NCBI GenBank assembly: GCA_046542255.1
Contig: JBKHBT010000020.1
Location: 1-42,602, forward strand
From: JBKHBT01 sp046542255
GTDB taxonomy: Bacteria; UBP14; UBA6098; JBKHBT01
DNA length: 42,602 nucleotides
Reading direction: 5' to 3'
A program made the translations under genes and the position numbers. Shown here one piece after another: positions 42,271 through 42,602 of this stretch; position 1 is the stretch's first letter; every line of letters starts with the position of its first letter. The notes under the pieces were generated by a model that ran no database searches, was not told where the DNA came from, and was given only the letters and a program-made list of their open reading frames with translations.

Positions 42271-42602
42271 TTCAACTCCTAAATTAATATCAAATAGACA
42301 ATATATCTTACAAAAGCAGCACTGTAAAGGATAATGAAAATTTTCTTTGGCAAAAAACTCATCTCTTAAAGCCACATATAAATAAATATACATACTATAT
42401 ATTATATATAGTGCATTAGCTTTACTGAAGTTTTAGCCATGAAGAATGAGAATGGCGAGCAGCGCATTGTCTGTTGATTTTTATGATGCTTTATTTTGTT
42501 GTACCGATACCATCTTGTAGCTTTGATTTTGGCACGGCCCAGTTAGTGGTATTTTCAGCTCTGCTCTATCGACTAATCAAAAGAAGATTTTGATTATAAA
42601 TA
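42271..42602. other. Upstream region of hydE to the window end
   Basis: These 332 bp hold repeat copy 4 and about 130 bases after it in which I see no gene, terminator or RNA. The hydE promoter must lie here; the repeat's AT-rich core contains TATA-like words but no paired -35 was identified. Confidence 0.45.
42363..42473 (+). repeat. Dispersed ~110-bp element, copy 4 (most diverged)
   Basis: The element starts CTCTTAAAGCC, continues through an AT-rich core, AGCTTTACTGAAGTTTTAGCC, and a terminal GAGAATGG...GCATTGTCTG in which the left hairpin arm is degraded (two mismatches). It lies upstream of hydE, in the opposite orientation to that gene. Confidence 0.8.

Overview
The window is AT-rich bacterial DNA, densely packed with genes on both strands. 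Three secreted proteins carry C-terminal type A sorting domains of the Por/type IX secretion kind, two of them with the PNPFNP signature. An outer-membrane-barrel candidate and a lipoprotein are also encoded, so the cell is diderm. With an [FeFe]-hydrogenase maturase, ferredoxin and NifX-like proteins and a molybdenum hydroxylase, this suggests an anaerobic member of a candidate phylum in or near the FCB group (Cloacimonadota/Marinimicrobia/WOR-3-like). The phylum is inference; there is no rRNA or marker gene to settle it. No tRNA, rRNA or CRISPR array was seen.

Layout. 1-2447: an AcsA-type acyl-CoA synthetase and a stand-alone acyl carrier protein, separated by a GC-rich palindrome. 2481-5860 (minus): a two-gene signalling operon, a membrane PAS histidine kinase and a receiver/kinase-like protein whose H-box histidine is replaced by serine. 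5969-10559: an MGMT-family DNA repair protein, a secreted-protein gene broken by a dispersed repeat and a frameshift, a YCF48-like lipoprotein and a small DUF4870-like membrane protein. 10563-12081: BioY, an unknown membrane-anchored protein and a two-CW Cys-rich protein. 12315-14099: a HAL/PAL-family ammonia-lyase. 14251-16643: an AbiL-like defence pair (AAA ATPase plus RloB) and a small conserved-looking protein. 16814-21781: a translationally coupled xanthine-dehydrogenase-type hydroxylase (FAD, 2Fe-2S and Mo subunits) and a cyclic amidohydrolase, probably for purine or other N-heterocycle breakdown. 21943-23046 (minus): phosphofructokinase. 23539-28568: three exported proteins (PDZ plus beta-repeat protein, barrel, M1 peptidase). 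28814-30408 (minus): glycosyltransferase and GtrA. 31013-37039 (minus): two large secreted proteins with sorting domains. 37435-38183: ferredoxin and NifX-like protein. 38379-42270 (minus): DUF401 permease-like protein, D-Ala-D-Ala carboxypeptidase and HydE.

The most unusual feature is a roughly 110-bp repeat in four copies (6628-6740, 23239-23346, 38211-38320, 42363-42473) in both orientations. It has conserved ends, an AT-rich variable core and a terminal 8-bp hairpin. One copy sits inside a coding sequence, and removing exactly that copy on paper rejoins the reading frame, which argues for a MITE-like or REP-like mobile element. The second global feature is strong enrichment of TCGA/ATCGAT: host genes prefer a C-ending codon before GAN codons. 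The AbiL ATPase gene lacks this habit, which supports its being recently acquired.
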